Assembly: GCA_026413225.1 (NCBI GenBank)
Contig: CM048552.1
Span: 84,049,001-84,113,000, forward strand
Length of the DNA: 64,000 nucleotides
Reading direction: 5' to 3'
Origin: Otis tarda
Taxonomy: Eukaryota > Chordata > Aves > Otidiformes > Otididae
The stretch's first letter is position 1. Every line of letters starts with the position of its first letter. Under the pieces are notes generated by a model. It searched no databases. It was given only the letters and a program-made list of their open reading frames with translations, and was not told where the DNA came from. This document shows, one piece after another, positions 35,301 through 47,509 of this stretch. The translations under genes were made by a program, and so were the position numbers.

Positions 35301-38300
35301 TTCAGGAAAATATAAACTGAGACTACGAAAAGTAGACTATTTTATATGATACAGAAGAGTTATTAATGTACACAGAAAAAAAAGCCAGAAACAAGTGCTA
35401 ATTCTTTACAGATGTCATGGGAAATAAAATACTGCATCAGGAAACTTGGAAGCCTAGCTGAAGGCTCATATTCTTCCACTTTGAATGGTATTACAATTGT
35501 CTGGTATTTACCTCTGTGAGTAAAATACAGATTCTCCTCCTTAGGCAAAGTAAAAAAATATTAAGTTCCCAGCACTTTTAAGTGGTCTGAGATTAAGGGA
35601 GGGAGTTACCAGAGAAGGATAAAGTGTACAAGTACTTAGATACAGCAGTAAGGGGAACATAAAATCCATCATTCCATCCTCCACAAACAGAAATAATCAG
35701 TCCTACAGTCTTTTTCTGTAGCACACATATTCTCCCATCTGTCCTCTTTACAGGATCCTGTCTATTGAATTTTAATAATTTAATTTAATGTTCTCAGTAC
35801 TAGTTCTTCATACCTATCAACTCCTAATTGATGCAGTTATATTTTATGTTCACTTGGCAAATGGAAAGCAGCATATCTTTCAAAAATCTAAGCTAAAATA
35901 GAACACTTGAAGGCAAACTACCTTGAAGTGACAAAAAGGATGTGGAATTAATGAATTACAAAACTATCCCTCATATACTTACATGAGGGGACTCACTTTT
36001 GTCTCATTTGGGTAGAGCAAAGGATAATGACAGTTTTCTTTAAGTTTCTTAAAACATGTATAAGGAGGGGAAATAAAGAAGTAGTATTTTCTCTAAATAT
36101 CACTGTTAAAGAAATTACTCAGGAAGTTTCACCAAAATGAACTGATGGGAACAAAGGAAGGCAGACAAGTTAGCAAATCTATGAAGGTTACAGTAAGAGC
36201 AGAAAAGAGTCCATTTACCTGACAACAGGTTGGTTTTGGATGTCACCAAACTGCTGCGTTTACCATTTTACCCGCTTGCATTACTGGGGGGAAAAGTTTA
36301 GGAAGGAACATTCTCAAGGACTTTTCATAAGTTCTCACTCTTGCCATCGGAAAGGGGAGAAGGGAAGGTTTTCTCTGGACTGTTTGACTTTTTTGGCTCC
36401 TGAAAAGTTTTGCAAAGAACAGTAACAAAGTGTGAACTGTTAGAACACATTTCTGTAAAAAAAGGGAGAGTAAGTCACAAAAAATAGAGCAACAACAAAT
36501 CCCACTCAAAATCCACACATCTAAATTGTGTCATTGGTTTAAACAAATAAAAAAAACCCAAAAACTTTTCAACTCAAAGTGGAAATATGAGAGGCTTGGA
36601 AACTTACAACAGCAGGCCAAGATCCACCATCAGAACACTCCAAAAGTCACCCTCAAAGGTTAAAGAAACAAAGACTTAAAGAAATAAAAAGACTTAAATA
36701 ATAAAATAAGACTTAAAGAAATAAAACAAAGGAAAAGGCAGCAAATATCTGGTTATAAATCCTGCAGTGTTCAATTTAAAATAATTCCTAGAACAGTGAA
36801 AAAAATTAAAAATTAAAAAAGACAGTAGCAACAGAAGTTACCTGTCTGAGCACCTACTATTCCATAGAGAGGAGTGGGTTGTGCGTCTCACACCAGCCAT
36901 AAAGCCCATAAACCTTCTCAAAATGAGTGAGCCATGAGAAAGATACTGTACATGCATTTGTTTTCAAAGTCTCTCTAAGCCCTTAAGGTCCCTCATGTAT
37001 TTAACTGACAGATTTTTGCAACAGGGGGGAGAAAAGATTTAGCAAATGTCACTGGTTTCATTTGTTGGATTTTGAAGTCTAGTATAACATCTGAAGAAGT
37101 ATTTCCTTTGCATGTGACATACACAGGTGCTCCAGAGGTTATTTCCTGAGGAAGTATCACACACAAAAGACAGTGCATGAAGTGTGAGAAAATGCTCCAG
37201 TAGTGACCATCGGCTCAGAACAAAAATGTTAACAGTCCACATATGCATCAAGCATTGACATTGTGTTATGGATGAGATATTGTAACATTCCAAGAAGAGA
37301 TTTTATAAAACACATTAAAGCATTAAATACAAGGCTTAAGATACAATCCATACACTGACATAGCAAGACATCACTTATAAACATGATAAGGTGAACAGAA
37401 GAAAATCTCAAGTGTTACAAAAAATAAAATTTCATCAGATGTAGTTTAAGAAACTTATTCTTGCAAACAGGAGTTTCTAACTGGCACTTTCAAACATTAA
37501 AATATACAAAAATAGTTGTATTACCATCAGCCATATTAGCACTATTGTAATCCAGCACTATGTTGACCATTTTTTCAGCACATGCTTCCAAACCCACATA
37601 CTGAGGTATTATTAGTGCAACTGTATGAAAGTTTTGCATGTGTTTTCTAGCATATGAAATTTCTAGCAAATTTCTAGCAAATGAATTTTCTAGCAAATGA
37701 AATACAATGTATAAAGCCAACATCTGTAAAACTCACCTTCAATGGGAAACAATGCCTGTTTACCACAGGCTAGATTTGTTGGTGGCTTTTTCCTTCAAGC
37801 GAAAACAAGATAACCCCCCTCACATCCCCAGTCCATTCTGTACATTTCATTATTTCAGGAGTAATGGATAAGTAGGGAGTAAATACATGAGACAAGCATG
37901 CCCATTTGTACCAATGAACCCTTAAGCAAGGTTTTCATGTAGTATCAATACCCAATGTCCAAACAAATGTACATAATATTTCAAATCCTATCTCCCTCCC
38001 TGACCACTATGCACAGACTTATCTCCAAACTAGCAAGGGAAGCAGCAACCACAGAGGAGCATCTTATCCCAAGGCAGCCAAACTGTAAACCTCTCAATCC
38101 ACGGTTTGTCTTTCAAAAAAATCTTATGTTTACTTCACAACTTTTACTACTATGAGGTGTAGTAAAATTCTGAAAGGGTGACAGAAATGTAAAGTTCCTG
38201 TGAGCCACAAAATACCACAGACACTCAAAAACCAGTCCAGAATGTTCAGTTATCAGCTATTTCCTCTAAAATATGTTTCCTGTGACAGAAATACAGAGAT

Positions 38301-38800
38301 GCCACTATACCAAATAGCACGTTTACTCCCTGATGTTATTCCACATGTGCTCAACGCACACCACAGTTGAAAGGGCAAGGATTGACCCTATCAGCCTCCC
38401 AAGGAGTCCAGGCACCTACCAATAAAAAGAAAAAAAAAAACAACAAACAAACAAACAAACAAAAATCCACCACCACCCAAATTCCTCTTAGATAAATAAG
38501 CAAGTGGAGAAGAGCCTCTGGAAGAGACAGTTTACTGCTCAGTGACTGGAAAATTAGATTTCTTTCATGTTCTGTGGTTCTGCAACTCTTAATGGAAGTT
38601 AAAGACCTTTATATTCTTCAGGTATAACCTGTGCACTTGAAGGCTCAGGAAGCAAGACTTGAAAATACCTTTACTGTTGAAGTTCCTTTTGTGCTGGACC
38701 AGCTGGTCCACTCTCCTGCTTAACACCAACAGTCAACCTTTCACTTGATTTTAATAATAATATTTAATTCTAAAAAAAAAAAGCCATTTTATTACATTCC
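32384..38800. other. Intergenic DNA downstream of RIMKLB, no gene recognised
   Basis: AT-rich unique sequence. Small items are a degenerate TTTCTAGCAAATGAA tandem at about 37650-37705, an (AAAC)n run at 38431-38463 and a 16-bp perfect palindrome at 38695-38710. Part of the right end may belong to the RIMKLB 3' UTR. Confidence 0.45.
38431..38463. repeat. (A)n/(AAAC)n simple repeat
   Basis: A ten-base A run passes into about five AAAC units. Confidence 0.9.
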
Positions 38801-40967
38801 TTTTAAAATTAAAAAAAACAAACTGTACAAAGAAGCATGATCAAACCTTCATAAAGCAGGTTAATACTGTTCTGTTTATTGCCTCTTGAAGACTCTCTGC
38901 ATAGTGTCCATAAGTTGTGTTTAAGGTCCAAGTGAAGATAAAACAGCAGAGCAGCAGAGAGCTGAGGAAGGGCCACAGAGGTGGGCAGTGCAGAGCCTCA
39001 GAGGGTACATGGGACATGCTCCATTAAAGTATCCAGAAAACAGCAGCATTGCACACACACACAATCCCCTTCCAAACAATCCCTATTTTCACAAGATTAT
39101 TTTTCAATTGTAAACATTTTACTTTTTATTTTTTAAAAAAGAGACTTATCTTATATATATATAAGTTATATATATATAGTTCCAGGGCTTTACCAACCCA
39201 GAGAATGAGAAAGGAATGAAAAGGGAGGAGAAGAAGGAAAAGAAGGGGGAAGACAGGGACTGAAAAATGGACTCAGTATCTGTTTTGGTTATCTGTTTTC
39301 CAAAACAGCTCAAGGCTAACGAGAAAATGCACAGCCAGAATGACTAAGGAAAACTGGAAAAAAATTACGAGCTAAACAGCCAAAACCCAAAAAGAAATAA
39401 AGCAAAGCAAATGCGCACACACAGACACACATAAGTGTGTGCACTCACACCACACACACGTAAAGGTCCAAGATCAATTTGCTGATTGTTTGTGGACCTA
39501 GGTTATATATTTTATTTTTTTAATTCTGGCTGAGCTCTCTTTTTTTTTTCCCCTCCTTATTCTTTCTCTTTTTTTTTTTCTTTTTCTTTTTTAAATCTGC
39601 TGCATGTTTCCCATAGCTAAGAATTGAGTATTTCTCCCCAGTTATACTCTTTGGATTTCTGTCAACATCAGCTTTTATGTTCAGTGGGGGAAAAAGTAAG
39701 CCTGGTAAGTATTGTAATAAACTGCAGCTTTATTCTAAAGCACCTCTAGATGTCTAATCACTTTTAACCAACTTTTCCTTCCTCCATACCTTACCACACT
39801 TCCCCCCAGAAAAGTAAAAAAATAAAACCAAACAAACAAATCCCACCCCACCAACGTACAGGCTTTAACTCAGTGTTTTCTTAACAAACAGTCTGCAGTG
39901 TTTTCACTTTGGCCACTGTTAAAGATGCAACCATAGAGAAGGGAGTGTTGGACTAGCATGTATTAAAGAAAAAAGAACATTAACATTGCAGATCTCTCTC
40001 AAAAAGACTAAAACACTAACAAATACAGGTCGATGCACATTTGCTTTAAACTAGTGTAATTCTTTTTCACATTGCATTAAACATTATTTTGTATACCAAA
40101 CATTACAGTGCTGTTTATCTCCTCCAACCATGAAAAAAAGTTAAAACATGGCACTTCTGCCACAAATAGAGTATGACCAATTCTCCTACATACCTTCCAA
40201 AATCAGGATTTGAAATGAGAAAAACACAAGTACTAAAATCCTCCTTCAAAAGCTTTATAAATAAATATAGACACAAAGCTGCCAATTAATAGCAAGATGG
40301 CACAAATTACAGATTTGTACAGAAAGCTCACATTAAGTCAACTGACACTTCTCTCAGCCTCATCATTTGAAAGGCCATATCCTGCAAGGTCAGAAAGTGA
40401 TTATTTTAAAAGGATCCCGAACTTACAGCTCCCATCTACAAGAGCAGGAACAGTAGGCATCCATGAACTTTGAAATACCTGGTATTTAACACCTTCAGCT
40501 TACATTGAGAATTTGAGACACTCAGCAATTTACCAGATCAAGCCTTACAGAGGTAGAAGAGACTTAAGCGGTGCAGTAATTCACAAAAGTTTCTAGAAAG
40601 CTGCCAGACAGCTTTCTGAAAATCTTCAAGTGTGAATCATGCTCCAGTTCTTGCCTGTGAACATACATGAACTGCAGTACATCTGGGGACCAAAACAGCA
40701 TCCAAATAAAATTCCCACTTAGGTTGTGAACTGAGCATCTTCATTAGAAAATTGATGCTAAAGAATGAATGCAATTTTATATTCTGCAAAAAAGTAGGAA
40801 CAGCAACCACAACACATGTGCCTTTTACTTCTCCTCTCAATTGACACCCCCCCCGCCCGCACTTTCCTCATTCCTCTGAGCTTCTTTGATAAACAGCATT
40901 GCAAGTTGGTTTAAAAAAAAAAAACTTACAAGAGAGAGTTCTGTTGGTCATCTATTTACATGTGATA
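38801..40967 (-). other. RIMKLB: Probable RIMKLB 3' UTR
   Basis: This follows the stop codon of RIMKLB on the minus strand. It contains no competing gene and several AATAAA signals on that strand (plus-strand TTTATT at 39729-39734, 39125-39130 and 38875-38880). RIMKLB transcripts have multi-kilobase 3' UTRs in mammals, which is why the span is proposed. The end is a guess. It holds CA-rich (39411-39462), AT-repeat (39151-39178) and T-rich (39539-39590) tracts. Confidence 0.4.
39151..39178. repeat. (AT)n simple repeat
   Basis: Two AT runs separated by AAGTT, with hairpin-forming symmetry. Confidence 0.85.
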
Positions 40968-41431
40968 TCACTCCACAAGAAGTTTGATCTCATTGGCTAA
41001 TAGCTGGTTCATGTTGAATAGAGCCCCCGGGAGCTTGGTGAGCAACTCCCTCTCCGTGGTCTCAGGGTCGCTGTCGACAGAGCTGGAGCTAGCACTCATG
41101 TTGTCGACAGCGGCACTAGCTGGAGGGCCCAGCTCTGGCTCGCTAGTCTCGCTTGCCGTGGACACCACAGAGAGCAGGGACATGCGTCGCGTCAAGCGAC
41201 CGGGGGTAAGGAGAGAAGCGGCATAGTCTGCTATGATACCAGCTACATCTAGATTACAAGCCTTGTCAAAGGCAATGAAACCTACATTTGCATTGGCCTC
41301 GCAGACGTAGAATGAACCGTCGTCTTTCATCAGCAGGTCAATGCCGCACACGTCCATCCCCAGGATGTTTGACACTTGGACTGCCAACTGCTTGCCTTGT
41401 TCACTCAGTGAGCACATCATTCCTATGCCAC
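40968..41431 (-). CDS. RIMKLB: RIMKLB last coding exon (C-terminal ATP-grasp half and tail)
   Basis: The exon starts after a TTTTTCCAG acceptor at 41431, in phase 1 (G|GT = Gly), and ends at TGA 40970-40968. It gives 153 residues. It includes [32 protein letters not shown] and then [10 protein letters not shown]. In this ATP-grasp family the E-x-N motif supplies metal-binding residues at the active site. After AASLL comes a Ser/Thr-rich, acidic tail ([19 protein letters not shown], then [12 protein letters not shown]) ending IKLLVE. That tail is typical of RIMKLB and is likely disordered. The enzyme is cytosolic and joins glutamate to citrate (beta-citrylglutamate) or to N-acetylaspartate (NAAG) at the cost of ATP. 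Only a few conservative differences from the human protein as remembered suggest strong constraint. Confidence 0.97.
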
Positions 41432-42831
41432 CTGGAAAAAGTCAAAAAAACTTGCTGTGTATAGTCTGGTCATGAGTGACTGACATTCTTCTCAGTTGGT
41501 TGGTGCTTTTTGGTTTGGAAGCTCCAAAGCAAGCCTGCAAGCATACTGCTGATGACTCAGAAAGCAACCTCCTTTCCACAGTGACTACTAATGAACTTGA
41601 AGCCACAGCAGGATTTCGAAACATTCTCACCTGCCAAACGCAGGTCAAGATTATGACTTGTTTAAAAAACAGTTAAGTGCTGAATTTTTAGTCAAGAAAG
41701 ATATCATACATTTTTATGAACCTGGGATATTAAAAAGATGACCTCACAAACCACCCTTGTTCCTTCTAACGTAGAAGCTTTCCGTATGTATTTGTAAGTC
41801 ATGACAAGAAATCTTTCAGCAAAATTAAACAAAGTGTTCCTGATAAGACTACAGCTCTAACAGATATAACTCTCAGCTTGCTATAACAGGTTACTGTCTC
41901 TAAAGCAAGAATCAGGGAACATTTGTGTCTGAATCTCAGCTGGTCCAATTCACAGTCCATCAACTAAGTATCAACTGACCCAAACTTCATCTATCACAAC
42001 ACTTATTTTTAAAAAAAAAACCCAAACAATCACAAAACAAAAAAACATTTAGCAGAAAAATATTTCAGGCTATATTTCCTCAGCATCAAGTAGTAACTAA
42101 AACCTCCCAGGCATTTTGGTCATTTTGACTAACCAAAACTGTACTACACACACATGAACCCATTTTATCCCATCCCTGCTCAGATTCAGTACAGCTTCAG
42201 CCAGGCAACCTCAATCCTCCTTCTACTCTCAGAAACCCCCCTATCCCACACCCAAAGCTATGCAGAAACTCAGTTCTGAGTATGCTACAATGAATGCAGT
42301 AACCGTCCTCTTCCTCCCAGACATGGTCTTTGGGGGAAAAGGTTGCAGGTAGGAGCCTAACAGACTTAAGGCAGCACAGCAGCGCACAATGCAATCTGTT
42401 CATTGCCTTCAACAGTTTCCTCCCTTAACACTCTCTTCTACCCTCTTGCCAACTGGCTGCCTCCTCCACCTCACTCAGTCTCGTCTTCTGTCTTTCTTCT
42501 TTTTCTGTTTCTCTTAAAAGGAAGAAATGAATGATAACATGGCATTAGCATGATGCTGCCATTACCACATCAGTTGCTCCATTTGTGTTCCTAGAACTTT
42601 CCCCTCCTTTTTATCCATCCATCTAATACTTTGGGCAGAGATTGTCTCTCCTCCTCTGTGTTTGCTCAACACGCACCTCACTTAATCCTTACTCTTGTGT
42701 TTCCTCTGTAAAACCCCAACAGTAAGCACAATTAATATAAAATAAAACCTAAAGCTTATTTCAGTTGAGTTTGTGATTTTTCAACTGTATTGAAAAATTC
42801 TGATCAAAACTATGAAAAATGCTTTTCCTAC
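41432..42831 (-). other. RIMKLB: RIMKLB last intron
   Basis: The donor is GTAGGA at 42831 and the acceptor TTTTTCCAG ends at 41432. It is a phase-1 intron. No repeat of recognisable family was seen in it. Confidence 0.93.
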
Positions 42832-43035
42832 CAAGTGAGCAGTTACTCTGCATCCTCCCATCCGTTGAGCAGCGGAGCATGGTGCCTACCACACGGCCTC
42901 CTACTACAATGACACGTACATCCTTGCCATGGGACTCTTTAACGTATTTTTGAAATAAGTAAGGGGCATCGTGACGAATCAAATGGCTTAGGTCTGCCAA
43001 ATGGTGCTTGTCTCGTGCCAGGAACACAGCTTTAC
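42832..43035 (-). CDS. RIMKLB: RIMKLB coding exon (ATP-grasp core)
   Basis: This 204-nt exon is phase 1 at both ends, with acceptor ATACAG before 43035 and donor GTAGGA after 42832. It encodes [19 protein letters not shown], then [28 protein letters not shown] and SNCSLG. The FQKYV...[13 protein letters not shown] segment is the RimK-type ATP-grasp signature. The Gln-Lys-Tyr-Val stretch contacts the adenine, and the D-V-R strand leads into the catalytic centre. All core residues expected for an active ligase are present. Splicing joins cleanly to both neighbours, making Gly codons at each junction. Confidence 0.97.
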
Positions 43036-45975
43036 CTGTATGAAGAAAAGGACATCAAAAGATTGGAAGAAGCTACCGATTTGAGCTGTGTCAGTGATTC
43101 AGCACATAAAAGTAAAACCTCTGACTAGTATGCTGCCCATTCTCACAGGCCCCATCTGTAGCTTATACTCATTTACAAGTTTTTCTGTGGACATCAGTGT
43201 TGCACTGCTTCAGTGCTTCTAAGTGTTCAAGTACCAACAGAGTTGAGGAGTTAAAAAAAAAAAAAAGAAAGACAGAATAAGAAAACAGCTTTAGACAAAG
43301 GAGGTGGCCTTGTAATTTCAACTCCTTTTGGTACAAGCCCTTAATGGGAGAAAAAATAAATACTTAAAGAGCAGCAGACATTTAATTAATAACACAGTTT
43401 TGTTCAACCAAGAGGACTGGACTTGCAGCCTACTGCTTTGACACACAGGAACCAATGACATGAAACTGTCAAACACCAGGCAGCTAAGAATTCTGAAGTT
43501 GCTAGTGTGCCACTGCAGAAACAACCACTTCTCTGTTGGGAAGCTGCTGAAAGGTGCTCTTCCCAATACTTACAAGAGCTCATAACTCCAGAATAAGGCT
43601 TTGCAGTGGAACAACTAGGTTCAGAGGAAAACACTAGATTCCACAGTATCCAAGATAATCTAGCAGAAGATTCCACAAGTCACAAAATTAATGGAATGTA
43701 CTAAATTTTTTTTAAAAAAAGCTCTTTAGAAATCACTACCTTTTCGCCATTCAAACATCTCAAGGACTTGTTTAACCTAAAACATGTCATTTCATGTCCC
43801 TTCATTTCTAGAGCACATCAAAGACTTCCTTGTTCTTTTCCAGTTCTACTAATACTGACGAAAATCACTCCTGAAACAGACTCTACCACTTTCCATCTCA
43901 TTTCTAGTCTTACAAGATAGCATCCATTTCCATCTTTAACTACATTTCCCAACTCCTCTTTCCCTTTCTTAAGGACTCTTTTATGTGTCATATTAGATTT
44001 ATGTTTTGCAATAAGGCTGTACATTTTTTTTGTGGCAGAATTGTCACTCAACTATGCTACAATGTTAACAGAGTACAAAAAAATCAATTGATAAACTGTC
44101 TGTCTTAACAAACGGAACACAAATGCAGCAGTAGCAGAACTAGGAGAAATAATGTGTGAAGAAGAATTCCACCAAATGCTCCAAAGCCTAACTGGAGCAG
44201 CCTCTGCTTCATCAGGATTTAATGTCTCCATAACACAGAACACTGCTTGAGGAACACGGAATTTCTCATCGCAGGGTATCAGAATGTAGGCTTAAAAATC
44301 ATGACAAGAAAGCAAAAATCTCCATGTGCTTTCCCCCATTACTCAACTTCAGCTCTCCCACAGGCACTAAATAATCCTACTGTATTCCTAAAATGGGATA
44401 GAAAGAATGACGCCTTAGCTCCTGGGAATTATGCAGCATCATGACATCTTGGCAAAAGATTGGCACATTTGCTGCAGCAGCAAAGTACACAAAAAATGGG
44501 CCTAGAAGAGTATGACTTTTATTCATCAGCCAGTACCTATGACCACGTTTGCCAGTTTTTTTAAATACAATTTGCAAATGGTGGCTCTTCAATTATTTTG
44601 AAAAAGTTTCCCCAACTCTCTTAATGCAAAAGGATATGTACCATGCCTAAATTTGCATTAAAATGTCTGGAATTTAAAGTGCTCTAAAGCAAAACTCGTA
44701 AACAGAACTTTGGCTAAAAAAGGGAGAACAAAGTCAATAGCTGCAAACTCTGTAATCATTTAGTAGATCTTAACAAGAGGCAGTGTCAAGTCAAATCCTC
44801 TGTCTCAGATACTCCACAGCTGTCAAATTCAGCTTGCTGCTAAGTCAAACTCCAACTTGGCTTCATAGCTCCACAAGGAGTTTAGAACCGTGTATTTTAG
44901 ATATACAGATATTACTGCCAACAGAAGCAGCTCTGATCTTGCCTCTATCCCTCTGCCCCAGCTTCTCTCTTCCATTACATCAACAAAAGCATTTGTGTGA
45001 GTAAACAGTAAGTCATGTGAGGAATTAATGCACTACAAATAACCTATCTAGATTCATCTAACATCAGTTCCTGAATCTATTTACTATAAGGCTACAGAAA
45101 CACTCATGCCAGCAGAAGAGGTGCACCAGAGCAGCACAGAGTGGGAACAAACCAACAGGCAAAAAGGAAGAAGCTATGTCTTTTTGTTACACTTTTGTTT
45201 AAGGTAACTGCTGGTTTATATGCTTAAACTTCAGTTTCAGTCTCTTTTTACTTCTAGTATTTATTAATTTGCTTTCAAAGTAAATTAAAACCAGCGCAAC
45301 TTCCTGTGCAAATAACCTCTAAAACTGATTTTAAACCTGGATTCCTTTAGTAGACCACTATCTAACATTAAACAAAATTGATTGTTTCATATTCAACACT
45401 TAAAACAAAAGACTGATAACAGAACACTTTAATCTGAATCTGCTGTATTATCTCCAACACTGTCAGAAATATTCTTCTGAAAAATAGAGATCCAGTTTGA
45501 CAAACAATACACGAGATTTTATTTAAATCAGAATCCTAATTATTAATTACTATTAATCCTTAATTATATTAAGTCAAGTAGGACAAAAGTCAAATTAGTA
45601 CTGAATGAAATAAGATTTCATTTCTTATGCCCGTTTAGAAACACCCCTAAAACCGATGTAGGCTTCTCTCTACTTCCCTAAGGCCAGATCTTCCATTATT
45701 TCAGTTCAAAGCTTTCCTCACAGAAGTTGCCAATGCACTATAACTTTGAACCCCTATCCCTCCTGCTATTGCAACACTAGGTTCTACTAAAACTGCTTCG
45801 CAGTGTTGCAGCCTACTCAACATTCATAAGGCAAAGGGTGGTAGAATTTAGATGTACCACAAAGAAGTCCAAAACCTAATGGAAGACCACCTTAACTATC
45901 ATCCCGTGACAAGACAAAATCTTAAACAGTGCTGCCCAGAATATTCCTTACCCTCACCCCTGACCTCACACCCAC
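43036..45975 (-). other. RIMKLB: RIMKLB intron
   Basis: Donor GTGGGT at 45975, acceptor ATACAG at 43036. Phase 1. AT-rich, with an A-run at about 43253-43265. No transposon of known family was recognised. Confidence 0.92.
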
Positions 45976-46062
45976 CTCGGTGACCTCGCGTGTTCTTCAC
46001 CACCATAGGGAACTCCAGCACTTCCGCCTCATCAATCATTTTGGCAAAATTCTCATGACCAC
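45976..46062 (-). CDS. RIMKLB: RIMKLB short coding exon
   Basis: This 87-nt exon (29 codons' worth, phase 1 at both ends) lies between acceptor TTTTTGCCAG and donor GTGGGT. It encodes [18 protein letters not shown], then [11 protein letters not shown]. The [10 protein letters not shown] segment is the ATP-grasp lysine strand and phosphate-contacting loop that closes over ATP in this family. Being a multiple of three, it could be skipped without a frame change, but skipping would remove the lysine strand. Confidence 0.96.
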
Positions 46063-46927
46063 CTGGCAAAAAGAAAATCAACAACGTTATGTGCCACCAA
46101 TTTGGTGTGGCCAAATTAGGGATTAACTGCCACGTATTCCTCCCACCCTTACATCTTAGATTATGCAGAAAAAATTATCCATTAAGAGGAACCTGGTCAT
46201 GGAGTACCATCAGACTTTTAAGATGTTTGTAATCTGCAGGATACTAACTCCTACTTCCTTTGAAATGGAAGATACAAGTTGACAAAGGCCTCTTGATCAC
46301 AACCCCAAAAAACTCAATCCAGTCTTCCAAATCTGACTGCCCCAACTCTACCATCTTGTTCCAGTTTATCCCTTTTACTTTATCAACTCCCACTTCGTCA
46401 AATGTGTAGCAGGAAAGTAGCATAGACATAACCATCCAAACTACTAAGCAGGAAAGCAATATGGAATACAAAGACAAGGCATAATCCAGAGAGCAGCAAC
46501 CCAAATCTTGTCACTCAACCTCCCCCCTTTCCAAGGATTAAGTCTCCTGCATCTCATTCTATTTCATAAAGTAGTACTTCAATCTTTTCATCTCATTGCA
46601 TCTGTAAGGACTTTAGAGAATAGCTTTTAATGACCATTCACATTATTGTGGTTGGTATTTCAAGGTTATTTGAGTTCAGTTCAATTCACAGAAGGCTGGC
46701 CACAGTACAAGAAATACAAAAGAGAAAGTCAGTAGACAAAGGGATGAGATGCCTCTAACAGAATGTGCAATAAAGTGCAGAAGTCAAGCCAAGACACTGG
46801 TCACAAAGCCAGCAGCAGCCTTCACTACCCTGCCATGGATTTTAATGCATGTCATGGAATAACATGTCATTCAGCACATCTTGTTTTTCTTGTATAAGCC
46901 AGCTCTCACTGATAACTTGATACTTGT

Positions 46928-47040
46928 GTTGGGGAAAAAAAAAAAGAGACAGAAGAGAGAAGGCGGGGGGGAAGGTGCGGGGGGGAGCCAGAAGGAGATA
47001 GAGTGGGGGAGAGGTGGGAGAGAGAGAGAGAGAAAAGAAG
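46928..47040 (+). repeat. Purine-only tract (GA/G-rich)
   Basis: About 110 bases that are almost entirely A and G on the plus strand, including an A run, G runs and a perfect (GA)n run near 47019-47034. Pyrimidine interruptions are few. Confidence 0.85.
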
Positions 47041-47509
47041 TCACACTTCTGTCAAATTCCAGGGGCAGGCATTAAAAGAAGTGGCGGGGAGTTATGAACA
47101 GAGATGTTCTGCAATTACCCCATCATTCATGGTTTCCCCTTCCTCCTAAAAAAAAATTAAAACTCATTCCTTTCTCAAAGAGCTAGAGCAACCACATCTA
47201 CAAAGAAAGGGTGTGTTTCTTCCCAAATATGTTTTCACAGTAATCAACAGAAATAGTAATTTATCGTAATTTGTGTTTTGGGTTTTGTCAGGTTTTTGTG
47301 GGCTTTTGTCAAGTTCCCATTACAAAAGTGACCACATAAGAGAGAGTGATATAGGCACTGGTATTTCCCAAGAAGGAAAGGAAGGCTGAGAAATATCTTC
47401 AATTCCTTAATATATTGTAATTAAAAGTCGAAACAGCATCAGGGTAGCTCAGACAAATGGTTCCTCTAATCTAGCACTCAGTCAGGAACCACAGACTCCA
47501 CAGGCAGGC

